From RGIG8775 sp045537235 (lineage in GTDB: Bacteria; Bacillota; Clostridia; Oscillospirales; CAG-272), in contig JAZSPB010000018.1 in the NCBI GenBank assembly GCA_045537235.1, forward strand, positions 1-17,727: DNA of 17,727 nt, given 5' to 3'. Both the position numbers and the translations under genes were made by a program. Below the pieces are notes generated by a model. The model was not told where the DNA came from and did no database searches. It saw nothing but the letters and a program-made list of their open reading frames with translations. Shown here piece by piece: positions 8,168 through 15,729 of the stretch. The number at the start of each line of letters is the position of its first letter. Within the stretch, counting starts at the first letter, position 1.

Positions 8168-9012
8168 CCCATATTGCTGAACACCTTCAGGGTGGCCAAG
8201 ACATTCTCCTTCATTTTCATTTGTGCATTCAAAGCAAGATTGTGGAAGAAATCGGAGTCCTTCTTCTCAACCGTCGACTTGGCCTCTGCATAACCGGCAT
8301 ACGACATATAGGAATAATAATTGATCTTACCGATTCCGTGACGGATGACCTCACGGTATTGCTCGTTGGAAATGCCGCTTCCGCCGTGCATGACCAAAGG
8401 AAGATCGGTGTACTCACGCACCTTTGTAATAATATCCATATTCAAAACGGGAGTCGTTTTATAAATGCCGTGCGCCGTTCCGAACGCAATTGCCAACGCG
8501 TCTATGCCCGTTTTGGCAAGAAAATCGGGAACCAGTTCGGGAATGGTATAAAACTTCGAGGGATCGACAGTCGCTCCTTCACCGCCGCCTTCTCTTTGAG
8601 GAAGTGCACCAAGCTCGGCTTCCACATCCACACCGTTGGCATGGGCGTAGTCCACCGCTTCCTTGGTACCCTTTATGTTTTCTTCATAGGAAAGTGTCGA
8701 GTAATCGATCATGACCGATGTAAACCCAAGCGCGATCGCACGCTTGCAATATTCGAGATCCTCTCCGTGATCAAGATGAACACATACCTTTACCTTACTG
8801 CGCTTGGCAAGCTCCACCATAACGGGTCCGATCTTATCAAGAGGAGCTACCTCCTCATGGCACTGTGCGTGCGCGATGATCACGGGAACATCCAACTCCT
8901 CCGCCGCGTCCAAAACCGCAAGCAGGCACTCCAGATTGGGCGTGTTAAAACTTCCAATTGCGATTTTTCTTGCCTTTCCTTCTGCAATGACTTCTTTTAA
9001 TCCTACCAGCAT
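8164..9012 (-). CDS. Class II (zinc) ketose-phosphate aldolase, FBA/GatY type
   Basis: A 282-residue protein of the class II fructose-bisphosphate aldolase family, which cleaves ketose phosphates into DHAP and an aldehyde. Visible active-site parts are HLDHGED (79-85; D81 catalytic, H82 zinc), EAELG (131-135, E133), GTAHGIY (179-184, H181 zinc), MHGGSG (208-213, H209 zinc and phosphate loop) and the KINYYSY strand (229-235). In GatY-type enzymes the last strand usually reads KVNxxT; here N231 is kept and S replaces T. Length and zinc ligands are normal, so the enzyme should be active, but the sugar cannot be told. The ATG at 9012 has GGGAGG 7 bases upstream; longer versions lack a ribosome site and run into the isomerase gene. 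Starts 22 bases after the isomerase stop. Confidence 0.92.
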   Translation of the reverse strand: MLVGLKEVIAEGKARKIAIGSFNTPNLECLLAVLDAAEELDVPVIIAHAQCHEEVAPLDKIGPVMVELAKRSKVKVCVHLDHGEDLEYCKRAIALGFTSVMIDYSTLSYEENIKGTKEAVDYAHANGVDVEAELGALPQREGGGEGATVDPSKFYTIPELVPDFLAKTGIDALAIAFGTAHGIYKTTPVLNMDIITKVREYTDLPLVMHGGSGISNEQYREVIRHGIGKINYYSYMSYAGYAEAKSTVEKKDSDFFHNLALNAQMKMKENVLATLKVFSNMG

Positions 9013-9034
9013 GATGATTTCCTCCCTATATCCA

Positions 9035-10429
9035 TTACTTCTCAATATCGATAACTTCGTAGCCAAGATAGGTCTTGAAGGCCTCTTCCAACACATACTT
9101 CATGTGTCCGACACCCACCGTGGTGTGATGCTTGAAGCCGCCCTTTGCAAGGCGCACCAACTTGTTCTGCAGATCGGGGATCTCCGCAACACCGCCGCAA
9201 CCAAAGAATTCCTTTTCGATTACATCGTCGGTGAACTTTGCCTCGCTGACATAGACCTTAAGCTTTCCATCCTCGGTAAATCCGTTGGAGAAGGTCATAT
9301 CGAAGGCCGCAATTCTTCCCTCATTGGTACCCCAACCGCTACCGGGATCGCCCTTGGCAAACATCTTGTGCTCGGTTACGGTTCCCTTGCCTGCCATCAG
9401 TCCCTGCGCTACGGGACCGCAGTGGAAGAGAATGACCTTGTTTTCATCCTCGCCGTAGTTGTTATTCCAGTCAAGGCATGCTGTGGGGGGACCGCTGGCA
9501 AGCTGCATGGCGCGCATGGTAATGGCGCTGGTAAGATCGATCTCGCAGGAGCAAACGATACCTCTGTCATTGAGTTCGGAAATCAGAACGCAAGGACAAA
9601 CACGCAGGATAGTCTCCATCTCATTCCAGCAACGGAGCGTTATGGCATCCAGATGATACTCCTCAATGTACTCGTCGATCACCACCGAGATCTTGGCAAG
9701 CATCAACATATTCTTTGCGGGCACCTTGGTGAAATCGGCATAATTTTCAAGGCGTTTGATCTTGGCAAGTACAGCCGCATCGTCGTCAGCCTTGGCCTGC
9801 ACCTTGAAGACCAGCTCGGAGAGATCAAAGCTCTCGACGTTGATGCCGTATCTTTGCAGAGTAACCTCGTCAAATCTAACCGTTTTGAAAGCGGTGGTTC
9901 TTGCACCGATGCATCCGAGGTTGAAGCGCTTCATACCCTTTACTACGCGGCAGATCGCGGCAAAATCATCCAAATTCTGCTTGAATGCATCACTCAAAGG
10001 ATGTACAACATGAGGCTTCATCACCGTGAAGGGGAGTTGATACTGATAGAACACATCCGTGACCGAGAATTTTCCGCAATACGCATCGCGGCGGTGCTTG
10101 AAATCCATCTTGCCGATCTCGTCGGGATAAGCCTGCATCAAGATGGGAACACCGGCATCCTGCAATGCGGCAACCGCTCCGTTTTCGTCGATGAAAATGG
10201 GCATACACAAAATAACACCGTCATATTCACCCTCGTGAGACTTGAGCCAATCATGATACAAACGTCCCTCATCACGAGTCTCAATGGCACCGTAGCGAGT
10301 CAAGTCCTCGTCCATGGCAATATAATCGTAGCCTGCATCGGTAACCGCCTTGATCATATCAACTCTTGCACCTGTGATCAATTCGCCGGGCATAAATCCT
10401 CTGTTTCCAAAATATAACGCGAATTTCAT
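9035..10429 (-). CDS. L-fucose/L-arabinose isomerase-like sugar isomerase
   Basis: A 464-residue protein that resembles the L-fucose isomerase family (COG2407 type), which converts aldoses to ketoses with a bound divalent metal. The C-terminal half carries the landmarks: RCWNEME (266-272), CSCEIDLTSAITM (293-305, with E296 and D298 as candidate metal ligands), CLDWNNN (318-324), LFHCGP (334-339) and GFKHHTTVG (431-439, candidate third ligand). It is shorter than E. coli FucI (about 590 residues), as are many relatives in this group. There is no signal peptide. The ATG lies one base after the kinase stop (TGATATG), with AAGGAG inside the kinase 3' end, so translation is coupled. The sugar is unknown; the family acts on several 6-deoxy and pentose sugars. 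Confidence 0.85.
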   Translation of the reverse strand: MKFALYFGNRGFMPGELITGARVDMIKAVTDAGYDYIAMDEDLTRYGAIETRDEGRLYHDWLKSHEGEYDGVILCMPIFIDENGAVAALQDAGVPILMQAYPDEIGKMDFKHRRDAYCGKFSVTDVFYQYQLPFTVMKPHVVHPLSDAFKQNLDDFAAICRVVKGMKRFNLGCIGARTTAFKTVRFDEVTLQRYGINVESFDLSELVFKVQAKADDDAAVLAKIKRLENYADFTKVPAKNMLMLAKISVVIDEYIEEYHLDAITLRCWNEMETILRVCPCVLISELNDRGIVCSCEIDLTSAITMRAMQLASGPPTACLDWNNNYGEDENKVILFHCGPVAQGLMAGKGTVTEHKMFAKGDPGSGWGTNEGRIAAFDMTFSNGFTEDGKLKVYVSEAKFTDDVIEKEFFGCGGVAEIPDLQNKLVRLAKGGFKHHTTVGVGHMKYVLEEAFKTYLGYEVIDIEK

Positions 10430-10430
10430 A

Positions 10431-11879
10431 TCAATAAAGCTCCTTTACCGTTTTATAAATTTTTTTGTATTTTTTGTACTGATCTTCGTAACGTCCCGTT
10501 GTTTCGGGGGAGAAGGTCTTGGCATATCGCACAAATACATCTCTTGCGTCATCCAAGCATTTCGCTCCGCCAAGTGCTACCGCTTGAAGCATGGCGCATC
10601 CGCAAAGACCGCCCTCGGAGGAACGCAAAACCTTTACGGGCACACCTTGCACATCTGCCTTGATCTGCATCCACCCGTCGGAATTGGAGCACCCTCCTGT
10701 TGCCACGATCTCTTTGACTTCTATGCCGTAAGCTCTGACTGTTTCGGCATTCAGTCGCATCTCCATAGTCAATCCTTCCATGACAGCGCGGTAGATCTCA
10801 TGATCCTTCGTTTGGGTAGTCAAGTTAAGGATGACTCCCTTGGCATTCAAATCTTGATAGGGCGTACTTGCGCCGCCAAAATACGGAAGAACCAAGATCC
10901 CCGTGGGGGCATCGGTCAAGTTCTTTTCCATATACGCAAAAAAGTTGTCCTCGTCACCCCTGTATTCGTGCATGATCTTTCTGCGCAGCCAATTGACTGT
11001 CGAGCCGCAAGAATAATTGAGCATATAGGTACAGTACAAGCCTTCCGCAGCATACGGTACACAACAGTAGCCTTGTTTGCCCATTTCAAGATTGGTGGGC
11101 TTGCTGTCGAACAAGGTCGTAATACACTCCACCGTTCCCATACCGTCGACCGCATCTCCCAAATGCAGAACCCCTGCTCCGAGAGCCGCACACACCTGAT
11201 CATGAGAACCAAGCACCAACACGGCGGAAATGCCCCATTCTTCTTTTACTTTTCCGACGATACTGCCCGCACGCCGAGGCTCCGAGAAGAGCGCAACATC
11301 GACACCAAGCGGCTCCAAGATCTCTTTGGAAAATTGCATTTTCTCAATGTCAAAAGCGCCTGTTCTGGATGCCAAAGCATAATCGATAACCCGCTCACCC
11401 GTCAAAAGATATCCTATGTAATCACCGATCAGCATCACCTTGTCGGCTTTTTTATAACAGTCGGGTGCATGATTTTTGATCCAAAGCAGCTTGGAGAGCG
11501 AGTACATACTGTGGGGGACAACTCCCGTGGTGAGAAAAGCCTTCTCTTCCCCAACCGTTTCCTTGATCTCCTCGGCTTCCTTTTCGCCGCGAGGATCGGT
11601 ATAAAGCATCGGATAGAAAAGGATACGGTCATCCTTGTCCAACAACACAAAAGCTTCGCCAAGAGATGAAACACAAACGGAGGTTACCTCAAATTGAGCG
11701 GAAATATCCGAGATCATGGTTCGCAAATGTGCTTCTATGGCGTGAACATCCACGTATTGAAACCCGTCGCTCTCCTTGAAAGCGTATTCATTGAATACAT
11801 ATTTTAAAATTTCTCCTTTCTCGGAGAAAAGCTGACACTTGCAGCCTGTTGTTCCAACGTCAATACTTAAGTAATTCAT
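10431..11879 (-). CDS. FGGY-family carbohydrate kinase
   Basis: A 482-residue sugar kinase of the FGGY family (xylulose, fuculose, rhamnulose, glycerol and related kinases), which phosphorylates a sugar with ATP. The N-terminal phosphate loop SIDVGTTGCKC (5-15, D7), the catalytic base in LGSHDQVCAALGAG (D227) and the ATP-binding VATGGCSNSD (392-401) are all present. The region around 289-300 (YSCGSTVNWLRR) is the usual helix after the hinge. Within the family I cannot assign the substrate. It is the first gene of the operon; an excellent AAAGGAGGG precedes the ATG by about five bases. It runs divergently from a PocR-AraC regulator 97 bases away, probably its controller. Paired with the isomerase and aldolase, it most likely phosphorylates the ketose at the end that becomes DHAP phosphate. 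Confidence 0.92.
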   Translation of the reverse strand: MNYLSIDVGTTGCKCQLFSEKGEILKYVFNEYAFKESDGFQYVDVHAIEAHLRTMISDISAQFEVTSVCVSSLGEAFVLLDKDDRILFYPMLYTDPRGEKEAEEIKETVGEEKAFLTTGVVPHSMYSLSKLLWIKNHAPDCYKKADKVMLIGDYIGYLLTGERVIDYALASRTGAFDIEKMQFSKEILEPLGVDVALFSEPRRAGSIVGKVKEEWGISAVLVLGSHDQVCAALGAGVLHLGDAVDGMGTVECITTLFDSKPTNLEMGKQGYCCVPYAAEGLYCTYMLNYSCGSTVNWLRRKIMHEYRGDEDNFFAYMEKNLTDAPTGILVLPYFGGASTPYQDLNAKGVILNLTTQTKDHEIYRAVMEGLTMEMRLNAETVRAYGIEVKEIVATGGCSNSDGWMQIKADVQGVPVKVLRSSEGGLCGCAMLQAVALGGAKCLDDARDVFVRYAKTFSPETTGRYEDQYKKYKKIYKTVKELY

Positions 11880-11906
11880 TTTTCCCTCCTTTTTTTATTA
11901 TTTTAC

Positions 11907-11935
11907 TTGATTATTTCCTTGTATTATAGTATAAT
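11907..11935 (+). promoter_or_regulatory. Promoter of the PocR-AraC regulator gene
   Basis: TTGATT (11907-11912), 17 bases, then TATAAT (11930-11935), about 42 bases upstream of the ATG at 11977. It lies back to back with, and partly over, the sugar operon promoter, so both could be controlled from the same sites. Confidence 0.75.
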
Positions 11936-11971
11936 TTATATAAAAATATGGTAATTTTGTACGAGGAAATA
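11912..11971. promoter_or_regulatory. Candidate regulator sites: 12-bp inverted repeats in the divergent region
   Basis: TATTTCCTTGTA (11912-11923) and TACGAGGAAATA (11960-11971) are inverted copies agreeing at 11 of 12 positions, separated by 36 bases. One copy overlaps the sugar operon start region, the other the ribosome site of the regulator gene. They are candidate binding sites for the neighbouring AraC-type protein. Caution: AGGAAA in the second copy is also the ribosome site. Confidence 0.4.
11923..11951 (-). promoter_or_regulatory. Promoter of the sugar operon, weak -35
   Basis: A perfect TATAAT (11923-11928, minus) lies about 44 bases upstream of the kinase ATG. The hexamer at 17 bases is CCATAT, a poor -35, which fits a promoter that needs an activator. 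It overlaps the divergent promoter of the regulator gene. Confidence 0.6.
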
Positions 11972-11976
11972 CTTAT

Positions 11977-12816
11977 ATGCCGAATTTTGATCTGAAATCA
12001 TTGGAAAAGCTCCTGTGCGATTTTTATAATCTCACAAGCCTAAAAACCTGCTTATACGATGCTGACGGAAATGAATTATGCTTTTATCCGACAAAACTCA
12101 GCAATTTTTGCGAGATCCTGCGTAAGGATGAAAGCATGGATCAAAAATGCAAGGACTGCGACAAGCGCGCCTTCGCCAATTGCCGAAAGACCCGTAGCCA
12201 ATATGTGTATACCTGCCATGCAGGCTTGCAGGAATGCGTATCCCCCATCCTCTGCGACAACCGCATTATTGGTTTTATCATGATCGGGCAGATCAAAAAC
12301 AACACCAATTTTTCCAATTTGAGTCATGAGCTTCCAAAGGATTTAAAAAAGAGGCTGCGATCAGCCTACAATAAGCTACCGAGTATTTCGACTGAAAAAC
12401 GGCTCTCCGCGTTCCGCATTTTGGATGCTTGCACGAGCTACGAGCTTTTAAAAACACTTGCACAAGTCGATACCCTTTCCATCGATGCCCAACTTGACAA
12501 GTACATACACGAAAACCTTTCGGGTCAGGTCTCCGTTCCGCAACTGTGCTCGGAATTTCACCTTTCACGATACGAGATCTATAATATATGCGACAAATAT
12601 TTTTGCTGCACACCGGCGGAGTACATCAAAAAATGCCGCCTTTCCTACGCCTGCAAGCTACTAACCACTACCGCTCTGCCTGTCAACAAAATTGCCGTCA
12701 GATGCGGCATTGAAGATTACAACTATTTCTCAAAAATTTTCAAATCCACCTACAATATAAGCCCTACTTCGTATAGAAAGAAGACCCTTGCAGAAAAGTC
12801 CTCCCCAAAAGGCTAA
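11977..12816 (+). CDS. AraC-family regulator with an N-terminal PocR sensor domain
   Basis: A 279-residue regulator. Residues 1-150 look like the PocR sensory domain: an F/Y-rich start, NFCEIL (43-48), the cysteine group C58, C61 and C69, then YTCHAGLQEC (78-87), SPILCDNRIIGFIMIGQ. Residues about 170-275 form a two-helix-turn-helix AraC domain (VPQLCSEFHLSRYEIYNICDKYF, then KIAVRCGIEDYNYFSKIFKSTY and ISPTSYR). In Salmonella, PocR responds to 1,2-propanediol; for other PocR domains the ligand is usually unknown. The gene is divergent from the sugar operon with 97 bases between starts, so it is probably its regulator. The ATG is preceded by GAGGAAA at 7-8 bases. The stop lies at 12814-12816, and I see no convincing terminator after it. 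Confidence 0.9.
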   Translation: MPNFDLKSLEKLLCDFYNLTSLKTCLYDADGNELCFYPTKLSNFCEILRKDESMDQKCKDCDKRAFANCRKTRSQYVYTCHAGLQECVSPILCDNRIIGFIMIGQIKNNTNFSNLSHELPKDLKKRLRSAYNKLPSISTEKRLSAFRILDACTSYELLKTLAQVDTLSIDAQLDKYIHENLSGQVSVPQLCSEFHLSRYEIYNICDKYFCCTPAEYIKKCRLSYACKLLTTTALPVNKIAVRCGIEDYNYFSKIFKSTYNISPTSYRKKTLAEKSSPKG

Positions 12817-12940
12817 TGATTTAAATAGGAGGGAACAGGTTGGTTTTTGGGAGATGCCCGAGACGATTCATCCTCTTCTCCTATCGGCATGCCTGTGATA
12901 CTGCGGCCATACCGTCAGATTGCTATGGAACGATTATTTA

Positions 12941-13129
12941 TTATCGATCATCTTCCTCATCACTCAAAATCTCCGCCAATTCTTCCGGTTTCATTCTCTT
13001 TATTTTTTCTTCTAATTTTCTATCATAGACTCTATCATTGGGATCTCCCCCATTTTTAGGTCTTTTTCTTGCATACCGTTTGGCAAATATATCATATTCG
13101 GTTTTGATCTTTTTCTTACTGTATGCCAT
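12941..13129 (-). CDS. Small, highly charged hypothetical protein, 62 residues
   Basis: I do not recognise a family. The protein begins MAYSKKKIKTEYDIF, is strongly basic in its first half (KRYARKRPKNGG), and ends in an acidic tail (AEILSDEEDDR). No membrane segment, cysteine or signal peptide is visible, so it is a soluble cytoplasmic protein, perhaps one that binds nucleic acid or another protein; that is a guess from charge alone. The start at 13129 has GAAAGG upstream; an ATG 72 bases earlier would give 86 residues but has no ribosome site. A perfect consensus promoter lies about 100 bases upstream, good evidence that the gene is transcribed. It converges with the PocR-AraC gene, leaving 124 bases between stops. 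Confidence 0.65.
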   Translation of the reverse strand: MAYSKKKIKTEYDIFAKRYARKRPKNGGDPNDRVYDRKLEEKIKRMKPEELAEILSDEEDDR

Positions 13130-13227
13130 ACAAATTTCGCCTTTCTTGAAGAAATCACGGTACGAATGTGTTGATATGTCAAATCCGTTTGTATGAGTCA
13201 TGACATCGTTTATTTGTATCTGTGTAA

Positions 13228-13256
13228 ATTATAACAAAGCAATCTATATATGTCAA
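13228..13256 (-). promoter_or_regulatory. Perfect consensus sigma-A promoter of the small gene
   Basis: On the minus strand TTGACA (13251-13256), exactly 17 bases, then TATAAT (13228-13233). All twelve positions match the consensus. The leader would be about 90 bases from a start near 13221 to the ATG at 13129. Confidence 0.88.
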
Positions 13257-13365
13257 CATCCAACGGTTCAACCATTCGTTGTTTGTGAACACTTCCCGGT
13301 CAAGTCGCAGATTCAGAGTCATAAGGATGGGAAAGCATTGTCGAGAGAGGTGGGACTCCCAAAAA

Positions 13366-13396
13366 CACGAAAAGCCCTTGAAATTCAAGGACTTTT
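13366..13396 (-). terminator. Terminator after the interrupted AraC gene
   Basis: On the minus strand AAAAGTCCTTGAA (13384-13396) pairs with TTCAAGGGCTTTT (13370-13382), a 13-bp stem if the T-G position counts as a wobble, and a T run follows after CGTG. On the plus strand the same position is a C-A mismatch, so the element reads best on the minus strand. It lies about 95 bases past the full-length stop of the AraC gene. The remaining spacer, 13257-13365, has no feature I can name. Confidence 0.7.
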
Positions 13397-13489
13397 GTGT
13401 TAGGGTGCAAAATTGTTGCCACATTATGGCTTATATGATAAAAATGCACCCCAATAAAAGACAACCTTATCTTCCATAATTGTATCCCT

Positions 13490-14227
13490 TTAGCATTTGG
13501 ACGGAGAAACGCCATAACGCTTTTTGAAAAGCGTGCTAAAATGCTTTGCGTCAGTAAATCCTCAAAGACGCGCCACGTCAGCTATGCTATATTCCCGCGT
13601 ATTTAAAAGCAAAAAGGAATGCTCAAATCTTTTCTTCAGGATATACTCTTTGGGTGACGCGAAAAACTGTTGCCAAAAATATTTGCGAAAAGTAACCTCG
13701 CTCATATATAGCCTGTCAGCAAGCTGCGCGACCGTAAGATCAGGGTCTGATAAATGCTCCGCAATATACGCCTCCGTATCGCCAAGCGCACCTTGGTGCC
13801 TCGCCCCATCTTCCACCTCCTTGCGCAGCGATGCCAGAATCTCAAAGAAAATTCTGCTTTTTTGCAACCTGCTTCCACCGAGTCGGCTGTTAACCGCCAA
13901 CATTTCACGAAACAGTCCTTCTATTTCCTTGCTGTTTGAGGGCAAAAACAACTCGATCTCATGGAAATCACGATTGTATAATTCAAAATGAATGACGATA
14001 CTGTGCTCGTTTTTGGATTCTCTCCGATACGCGCAATTCTTTGGAAAATACATCAAAGAGCCACCCCTTGCGTGAAAGCGTTGCGTCGCTGTGGAAATAT
14101 GGGTATCCGCCTCAATGCGATAGGACAATGCATGAAAAGGACGATTTCCTACGTTGTGTACGTTATCATGATAAAACTCCAGCACATCGAAAATCTCAAC
14201 CGCCAAATTTTCCTCTTCAAAAAACAT
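13490..14227 (-). pseudogene. AraC-family regulator interrupted by an in-frame TGA
   Basis: The intact first part (221 codons, 14227-13565) has a cupin-like sensor half (about 1-120: FEEENLAVEIFDVLEFYHDN, GGSLMYFPKN, HFELYNRDFH) and the start of an AraC DNA-binding domain (about 150-221, VAQLADRLYMSEVTFRKYF). A TGA at 13562-13564 then falls exactly where AraC proteins usually have the C of IAxxCGF. Reading on in the same frame gives GFTDAKHFSTLFKKRYGVSP, a typical second helix-turn-helix, and ends at TAA (13490-13492). The product would be 245 residues if the TGA were read. The truncated form lacks the second helix-turn-helix and should not bind DNA normally. A simple TGC/TGT to TGA mutation is most likely; sequencing error or readthrough remain possible. 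Promoter and AGGTGA ribosome site look intact. Confidence 0.85.
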
Positions 14228-14250
14228 CTGCGTTCACCTGCCTCTCCACT

Positions 14251-14279
14251 ATTATATCAAAAAGCTTTCGAAAAGTAAA
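14251..14279 (-). promoter_or_regulatory. Promoter of the interrupted AraC gene
   Basis: On the minus strand TTTACT (14274-14279), 17 bases, then TATAAT (14251-14256), about 24 bases before the ATG at 14227. Confidence 0.75.
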
Positions 14280-14305
14280 CATTTTCTTTGGAAATGTGTG
14301 TTTAC
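14275..14305. promoter_or_regulatory. Candidate shared operator: nested inverted repeats between divergent promoters
   Basis: GTAAACA (14275-14281) and TGTTTAC (14299-14305) are a 7-bp inverted repeat with a 17-base spacer. Inside it ACATTT (14280-14285) and AAATGT (14292-14297) form a second one. Each outer arm contains one promoter's -35 hexamer, so part of the symmetry comes from the two similar -35 boxes; the inner repeat is not explained that way. Confidence 0.45.
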
Positions 14306-14329
14306 AAAAGGAGGCTTTCTCTTTATAAT
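14301..14329 (+). promoter_or_regulatory. Promoter of the xylanase gene
   Basis: TTTACA (14301-14306), 17 bases, then TATAAT (14324-14329). The start would be near 14336, about 26 bases before the ATG at 14362. Confidence 0.82.
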
Positions 14330-14361
14330 ATAGGTATGAAACAAAATAGGAGGCTACCCGT

Positions 14362-15678
14362 ATGAAAGAAAAATTGGAATCCTACCTCAAAGAAAGCGAA
14401 GAGATCTATCGCACGAGGACTGATCGCGACATTGAGCAAAACCGAAAAGGAAGCTTTGAGTTGATCTTGACAGATGCCCACGGCAAGCCTTTGGAAAACT
14501 GCACTGTCACCGCAAAGATGACCGCCCTTGATTTCAATTTCGGATGCAATATATTTATGCTCGGAGAATATGATTCTTCTGAAAAAAATAAGCTCTATGA
14601 GGAAAAATTCACCGCATTATTTAACACGGCTACGCTTCCGCTCTACTGGGAAGGAACGGAGTCGGAGGAAGGATATCTGCGTTACAAAAAAGGAACCCCT
14701 CACGACATTTACCGCCGTCCTCCCCTGGAGGAAACCATCGAATTTTGTGAAAAAAATCATCTTCGGATGAAGGGACACCCCTTGTTCTGGCATGAATTTG
14801 TACCCGATTGGCTTCCCGACCGCTACACGGATCTCAAACCGCATATTGTGCGGCGTTTTGCGGAGATCGCCGAGGTCTGTGGGACGCGGGTAGAATCGTT
14901 TGACGTGGTGAACGAGCCCTCGCGAATTTATGATGTTCATGTACGTGATCGCAGAAACGGCAGAAAGCATCTGGTTCCCGACGACAACTATTGTGAGGAG
15001 CTGTTTGATCTCGCAAAACGATATTTTCCCGCATCCAAGCTGATATTAAATGACGTAACCGGCGCTGTTTTCAGCGAATTTCGCGGCAAATACAGCGGCT
15101 TCTACCTGCTGCTGGAAAAATATTTGAACAAGGGAGTCCCGATTGACGAAATCGGATTCCAGTGCCATATCGCAGGCGGTACACCAAACGCCTACAACAC
15201 CGAGCGCCTGTACGACATTCTTGATACCTATGCAACACTCGGCAGATCCATCAATATCTCCGAGGTCAGCATCGGATCATCCTTTGGCGGCGTAGAGGAT
15301 GAAGATTTTCAGGCGGTCCTTGTTGAACGGCTTTACAAAACCTGTTTTTCTCACAAAGCGGTTTCGGGGGTCACCTGGTGGAATCTTCCGGATGACGGAA
15401 TTCTCACGACCAAACGTGTCGCCGCAGGGGAAAATCTACCCTCTACCGGTCTTCTGGCAGGTGATTACCACGAAAAAGGTGCCTATAAGATTTTAAAAAA
15501 ATTGATCACCGAGGATTGGAAAACCCATGTCACCATTCCTGTAAAGAATGGAATTGTAAAATTCCGCGGGTTCTACGGAGATTATAAATTAACGGTAACA
15601 CAAGAAGAAAAGCAGTACGAATCCAATATCCGCCTGTTTTCAGATATGTCCAATATCCGTACAGTCAAAATAAAATGA
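14362..15678 (+). CDS. Intracellular GH10 endo-1,4-beta-xylanase
   Basis: A 438-residue retaining glycoside hydrolase of family 10, which cleaves internal beta-1,4 links in xylan or xylo-oligosaccharides. The barrel motifs are clear: KGHPLFWH (137-144), DVVNEPS with acid/base E185 (181-187), FQCHI (266-270), NISEVSI with nucleophile E301 (298-304) and VTWWNLPDDG (337-346). A beta-rich leader (about 30-65, LTDAHGKPLENCTVTAKM) and a beta-rich tail (about 395-438) frame the barrel. No signal peptide or surface anchor is present, so it should work inside the cell on imported oligosaccharides. AGGAGG lies 8 bases before the ATG. It is monocistronic and divergent from an AraC gene, which was presumably its regulator. 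No transporter or xylosidase lies next to it here. Confidence 0.94.
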   Translation: MKEKLESYLKESEEIYRTRTDRDIEQNRKGSFELILTDAHGKPLENCTVTAKMTALDFNFGCNIFMLGEYDSSEKNKLYEEKFTALFNTATLPLYWEGTESEEGYLRYKKGTPHDIYRRPPLEETIEFCEKNHLRMKGHPLFWHEFVPDWLPDRYTDLKPHIVRRFAEIAEVCGTRVESFDVVNEPSRIYDVHVRDRRNGRKHLVPDDNYCEELFDLAKRYFPASKLILNDVTGAVFSEFRGKYSGFYLLLEKYLNKGVPIDEIGFQCHIAGGTPNAYNTERLYDILDTYATLGRSINISEVSIGSSFGGVEDEDFQAVLVERLYKTCFSHKAVSGVTWWNLPDDGILTTKRVAAGENLPSTGLLAGDYHEKGAYKILKKLITEDWKTHVTIPVKNGIVKFRGFYGDYKLTVTQEEKQYESNIRLFSDMSNIRTVKIK

Positions 15679-15729
15679 TCTTCCCCTGCCCAACTTGAAC
15701 CGAATGACACGCGAACATTGCTCGCTTAC

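Noticed and set aside
8804..11669. Long plus-strand open frames (537 and 439 codons) antisense to the isomerase and kinase genes
   Set aside because: The minus-strand genes have complete motifs and operon spacing, while these translations look like no known protein.
12840..13059. Short plus-strand frames after the PocR-AraC gene
   Set aside because: They overlap the small minus-strand gene, which has the better promoter, and show no protein-like composition.
13290..13365. Stretch resembling part of a tRNA (AGATTCAGAGT, then GGTGGGACTCCCA)
   Set aside because: No acceptor, D or T stems can be formed that fit a cloverleaf; probably chance or very decayed.
13562..13564. TGA as a programmed selenocysteine codon
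   Set aside because: Position is suggestive (Cys site), but the downstream hairpin lacks visible SECIS features and AraC selenoproteins are not known to me; kept only as a point to test.
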